From: a virus
Strand: one strand, 5' to 3'
DNA length: 64,000 nucleotides
Virus record (IMG/VR): IMGVR_UViG_3300006919_000043
Span: 1-64,000 of that record
Part shown: positions 61,700 through 64,000 of the stretch, one piece after another
How positions within the stretch are numbered: position 1 is the stretch's first letter
Layout: each line of letters begins with the position of its first letter
Made by a program: the position numbers and the translations under genes
Notes under the pieces: generated by a model
Database searches by the model: none
The model's input: only the letters and a program-made list of their open reading frames with translations
What the model was told of the DNA's origin: nothing

Positions 61700-62275
61700 T
61701 CAAGAATAAAGGATTGTCATACGGATTGCACCAGTGTCAGCCGCCCATGCGGCTTGACACGCAATAGTGAAACCAACTTTACCACAGACCCTACCAGTCC
61801 ACGGTTGATTTTTGTTAATTACGGTTGCCGTGCCGCCTGTGTTAGTAACCTTTGGTGCGGCTGGTGTGCTATGTCCACTTAGTCCAACTGATACGGATAA
61901 AGCATGTTCCATAGTGCCTTGAGCCGCACCTTCATTGGTTTGAAATTTATACACACGGTTTGAGCCTTTGTTGGTAAAGTCCAGTGATGTAATAACATTA
62001 CAGTATAGGTTTGAACCCCCGCTTAGAAGGGTGTAGTCTTTGTTGTCAATACCAAAAGAACCTTTTACAGTGTCAGCGTCATTGTTAGAAGTCAGTTTAG
62101 ATTGACTCACATCTAAAATTACCATGTGTATGTCGCCATTCAAATTAACTTGTGCTGATGCGGTGGTGTTACCAGCAAGATCTTCTTGTGTGAAATCATA
62201 GACCAATCTATTGACACGGGTTCGACCAGCGTATCGTGCTTCGCCATCAAAGATAGTAAAGTCGCTTTGACCCAT
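61700..62275 (-). CDS. capsid-associated beta-sandwich protein, 191 aa
   Basis: ATG at 62275, overlapping the upstream stop (TAATG) with GGGTGAG upstream. Strand-rich throughout (VNLNGDIHMVILDVSQSKL), ending in ITILYS-like hydrophobic residues shared in style with the gene at 62759. Candidate decoration or minor capsid protein. Confidence 0.5.
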   Translation of the reverse strand: MGQSDFTIFDGEARYAGRTRVNRLVYDFTQEDLAGNTTASAQVNLNGDIHMVILDVSQSKLTSNNDADTVKGSFGIDNKDYTLLSGGSNLYCNVITSLDFTNKGSNRVYKFQTNEGAAQGTMEHALSVSVGLSGHSTPAAPKVTNTGGTATVINKNQPWTGRVCGKVGFTIACQAAWAADTGAIRMTILYS

Positions 62276-62742
62276 TACTGCTCACCCGCCGCATTTTCAA
62301 GAAGGGCGTGAGCCATTTCGGTGATTGCGGCCTTTGTAGCAGATCTTGGAACGCTTTGTCCTCTTGCTTTCATCCACTTGACCATCTCATTTCGTGTCCA
62401 AGATTCATTGAAAGCGGAGTCAGCACTGCTTGAATCGTCATTCGCTATGGCTTCGACCATTTGCTCGGACTTTTCAACTTCAACCACTGGTTCTTCAACC
62501 ACTGGTTCCTCAACTACCGGTTCCTCAATCACTGGTTCAACTGCCTCAACCATCTTTTTGGTTTTCTTTTCAGTTTCAGTTTCTTCAAGAATAACTTTCC
62601 ACTGCGGGTAGTTATCTCCTTTGAATCTGTCAGCCAATTCTTGAGGCACTTCTTGTATGGTTCCTCTTGCGAAACCACGCATTGTGCCGTTAATGGGAAA
62701 TTCCACATACGCCCTGTGGCCTATGTATTGCAGTTTAGGCAA
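62275..62742 (-). CDS. capsid-region protein with VVEEP repeat and HeH-like end, 155 aa
   Basis: TTG start at 62742 after GGGGGG. Residues 1-50 form a small beta domain (YIGHRAYVEFPINGTMRGFA), followed by an acidic Pro/Val/Glu repeat (~65-90) and a helical C terminus (TRNEMVKWMKARGQSVPRSA) that looks like a HeH/SAP module. The plan, globe, acidic stalk, small helical domain, matches the SAP protein at 55896. Possibly a head protein with a tethered DNA- or protein-binding domain. Confidence 0.55.
   Translation of the reverse strand: MPKLQYIGHRAYVEFPINGTMRGFARGTIQEVPQELADRFKGDNYPQWKVILEETETEKKTKKMVEAVEPVIEEPVVEEPVVEEPVVEVEKSEQMVEAIANDDSSSADSAFNESWTRNEMVKWMKARGQSVPRSATKAAITEMAHALLENAAGEQ
62481..62540 (-). 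repeat. 15-nt tandem repeat (VVEEP)
   Basis: Four contiguous 15-nt units, on the plus strand close to CAACCACTGGTTCTT, code EEPVV on the minus strand. The first two differ by one base, so the array arose by recent duplication. It lengthens the stalk of the protein above. Confidence 0.75.
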
Positions 62743-62758
62743 CTAAAGCCCCCCAGCA

Positions 62759-63178
62759 TCAAGCACTTGGTCCGTAGTATAACAGTGTAATTCTGTGAAC
62801 ATCATCAGCAACCGAAGCATCGTTAGCGGTCTTGAATAATACTCTTGCCGCCGCATGACCCACTTCTGTTGGTGGGTGGTCGTTTTGTGTGGTGTTGACG
62901 ACTGATAGAACGGATAGAACACTACCGCCCAATCCGTCAGCACCAGTTATTGCGTTGTTGTCAACTGCACCATTTTTATCTGCAAGGTCGAATACTGTTG
63001 CGCTGTTGTGAGAACCAACTACTACATCAACCACAAGCATTTGAAGGCCGCCTGTTGGGGCGTTAGAGCCAATTGGTGCTTGTAGCCAAGAAGTGTTATC
63101 GGTGTTGTTAGACCCCGACCACATTCTAATTACGCTTACGATTTTACTGCCTGTTCCTTTTACATTTGTGTTAGCCAT
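62759..63178 (-). CDS. capsid-associated protein, 139 aa
   Basis: ATG at 63178 after a strong AGGTGAT. Directly follows the major capsid protein gene, where HK97-type viruses often encode a decoration protein. Beta-rich with Gly/Ser/Asn loops and a strand near the end (VHRITLLYYG). No recognised family. Confidence 0.55.
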   Translation of the reverse strand: MANTNVKGTGSKIVSVIRMWSGSNNTDNTSWLQAPIGSNAPTGGLQMLVVDVVVGSHNSATVFDLADKNGAVDNNAITGADGLGGSVLSVLSVVNTTQNDHPPTEVGHAAARVLFKTANDASVADDVHRITLLYYGPSA

Positions 63179-63210
63179 ATTATCACCTACTTATTATCTC
63201 CTATTTAACC

Positions 63211-64000
63211 TCAACTCAAGTCACGGATTTTACCGCTTGACTTGAAGAACGCTTGCCATAATTCACCCATTGTGTGGAACATACCCATTTGACCGAGCCT
63301 GTTGATTCCGAATGGATCGCCTGTTTCAATACCGGACTCATGGTAAAGTGTTGGTTTTGCAGTGCAGAACCACATGTAGTCAGTATCAAGGAAATATAGT
63401 CTTGAAGAACCGCCAGTGCCCTTGTGGACATCCTTAGATGGGATAATTGGAACACCATTGTATGTTGCTACCATGAATCCACCTTGAATACCCGGAACAC
63501 CTTTGACACCATTGACACCCGGCACAACTCTCTTCATTTCCATAAAGCGTTGTTGAGGCTGTAACAATTGTTGGATTGTTTCAAGAGTATCGTAGCCAGT
63601 TAAGATAACCTTTGGCTGGCCTCCGGCTTCCCAAATTTGACGGAACATTCCGTCAAGAATATTGAGAGTTAGTGGCCTATCGGTTCCGTTGCTTGCACCT
63701 GCATCAACTTGAGCATCATACCATTGAGCCGAACCTGCACCTGCACCATCTCTTGTTAGGTTGTAAATGTTGTGAACGCTTGCCCCATCAATGTCACCGA
63801 AAGCACTTGTTTCAGTAAATGATGAAGAAGTGATACGGTCAAGAGATTCAAAGTCATTTCCAGCCACAGTGTTAACATCGCTAAGAAGCATCTTGTTGAT
63901 GTGTTCTGTGTGGTGTTTTGCCATTTCCATCTTCATGACAGCCCTTGCATCGCCAAGTCCATCGTCTTTGTCAGCAAGGAACATAGCAGTTTCAGTCAAG
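63211..64000 (-). CDS. HK97-fold major capsid protein (5' end cut by window)
   Basis: The frame runs off the right edge; the TTG at 63999 is only the first possible start inside the window. The ~263 visible residues have the C-terminal features of HK97 capsid proteins: a spine-like helix early (MKMEMAKHHTEHINKMLL), and near the end GGFMVATYNGVPIIPSKDV with LYFLDTDYMWF, the P-domain and A-domain strands. It would self-assemble into the icosahedral head. Portal, protease and terminase genes probably lie upstream, outside the window. Confidence 0.82.
   Translation of the reverse strand, partial: LTETAMFLADKDDGLGDARAVMKMEMAKHHTEHINKMLLSDVNTVAGNDFESLDRITSSSFTETSAFGDIDGASVHNIYNLTRDGAGAGSAQWYDAQVDAGASNGTDRPLTLNILDGMFRQIWEAGGQPKVILTGYDTLETIQQLLQPQQRFMEMKRVVPGVNGVKGVPGIQGGFMVATYNGVPIIPSKDVHKGTGGSSRLYFLDTDYMWFCTAKPTLYHESGIETGDPFGINRLGQMGMFHTMGELWQAFFKSSGKIRDLS

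Noticed and set aside
1-64000. tRNA, rRNA, insertion sequence or integrase genes
   Set aside because: Read through both strands without seeing a cloverleaf, transposase motif or tyrosine/serine recombinase motif; a dedicated tRNA search was not possible.
63211-64000. TTG at 63999 as the true start of the capsid gene
   Set aside because: It lies at the window edge and would leave the capsid protein without its N-terminal arm; the gene surely continues outside.

Overview
The window looks like part of the genome of a tailed, HK97-type double-stranded DNA virus of archaea. The best match I can name from memory is the magroviruses, which infect uncultured marine Euryarchaeota (Poseidoniales, marine group II); no search was possible. 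Three things support this: a replication set of archaeal type (RFC-like clamp loader, RadA-like ATPase, PCNA, family B polymerase, PriS-like primase with a PriL-type Cys tail, XPF/ERCC4 nuclease); ribosome binding sites of GGAGG/GGTGAT type with dense ATGA, TGATG and TAATG couplings; and purine-rich BRE plus TATA-like promoters instead of bacterial -35/-10 boxes. Both ends are cut inside genes. Terminase, portal and prohead protease are not seen and probably lie beyond the right edge.

Plus strand, 1-31.5 kb, early and replication arm. It opens with a UvrD-like helicase (5' cut), a small Cys-rich protein, and a strongly promoted DUF932-like gene behind a leader with three hairpins. From 6 to 17.8 kb there are about 25 small, translationally coupled genes. 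Most are unrecognised and many carry paired CxxC motifs. Among them are a SprT-like HExxH metalloprotein and a protein that looks like an ATP-dependent DNA ligase without its catalytic residues. From 17.8 to 31.5 kb comes the replication cassette: RFC, candidate ssDNA-binding protein, RadA/Sak4-like ATPase, PCNA, PolB, Cas4-like nuclease, beta-class DNA methyltransferase, primase, XPF-like nuclease, P-loop ATPase (helicase candidate) and a DEDD exonuclease-like protein.

Minus strand, 64-31.5 kb, late and virion arm, read from right to left: HK97-fold major capsid protein (5' cut), small capsid-associated proteins, head-tail adaptor and completion proteins, major tail tube protein, a SAP-domain protein, tail assembly chaperones joined by a convincing -1 frameshift site, tape measure, a distal tail protein, three very large baseplate/fibre proteins (925, 1775 and 3117 aa, with lectin-like domains and a charged Pro-rich repeat), two smaller tail proteins, a zinc ribbon, a very basic protein, a 53-aa membrane protein and a Dam-like (D12) adenine methyltransferase. 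The two arms converge and overlap by 9 bp at 31506-31514.

Points most worth a second look: the CCCTTTG frameshift in the tail chaperone, the ligase pseudoenzyme, the CAATTGG repeat cluster before 28 kb, the structured leader before 4056, the block of small zinc-binding proteins, and the very large multi-domain tail proteins.
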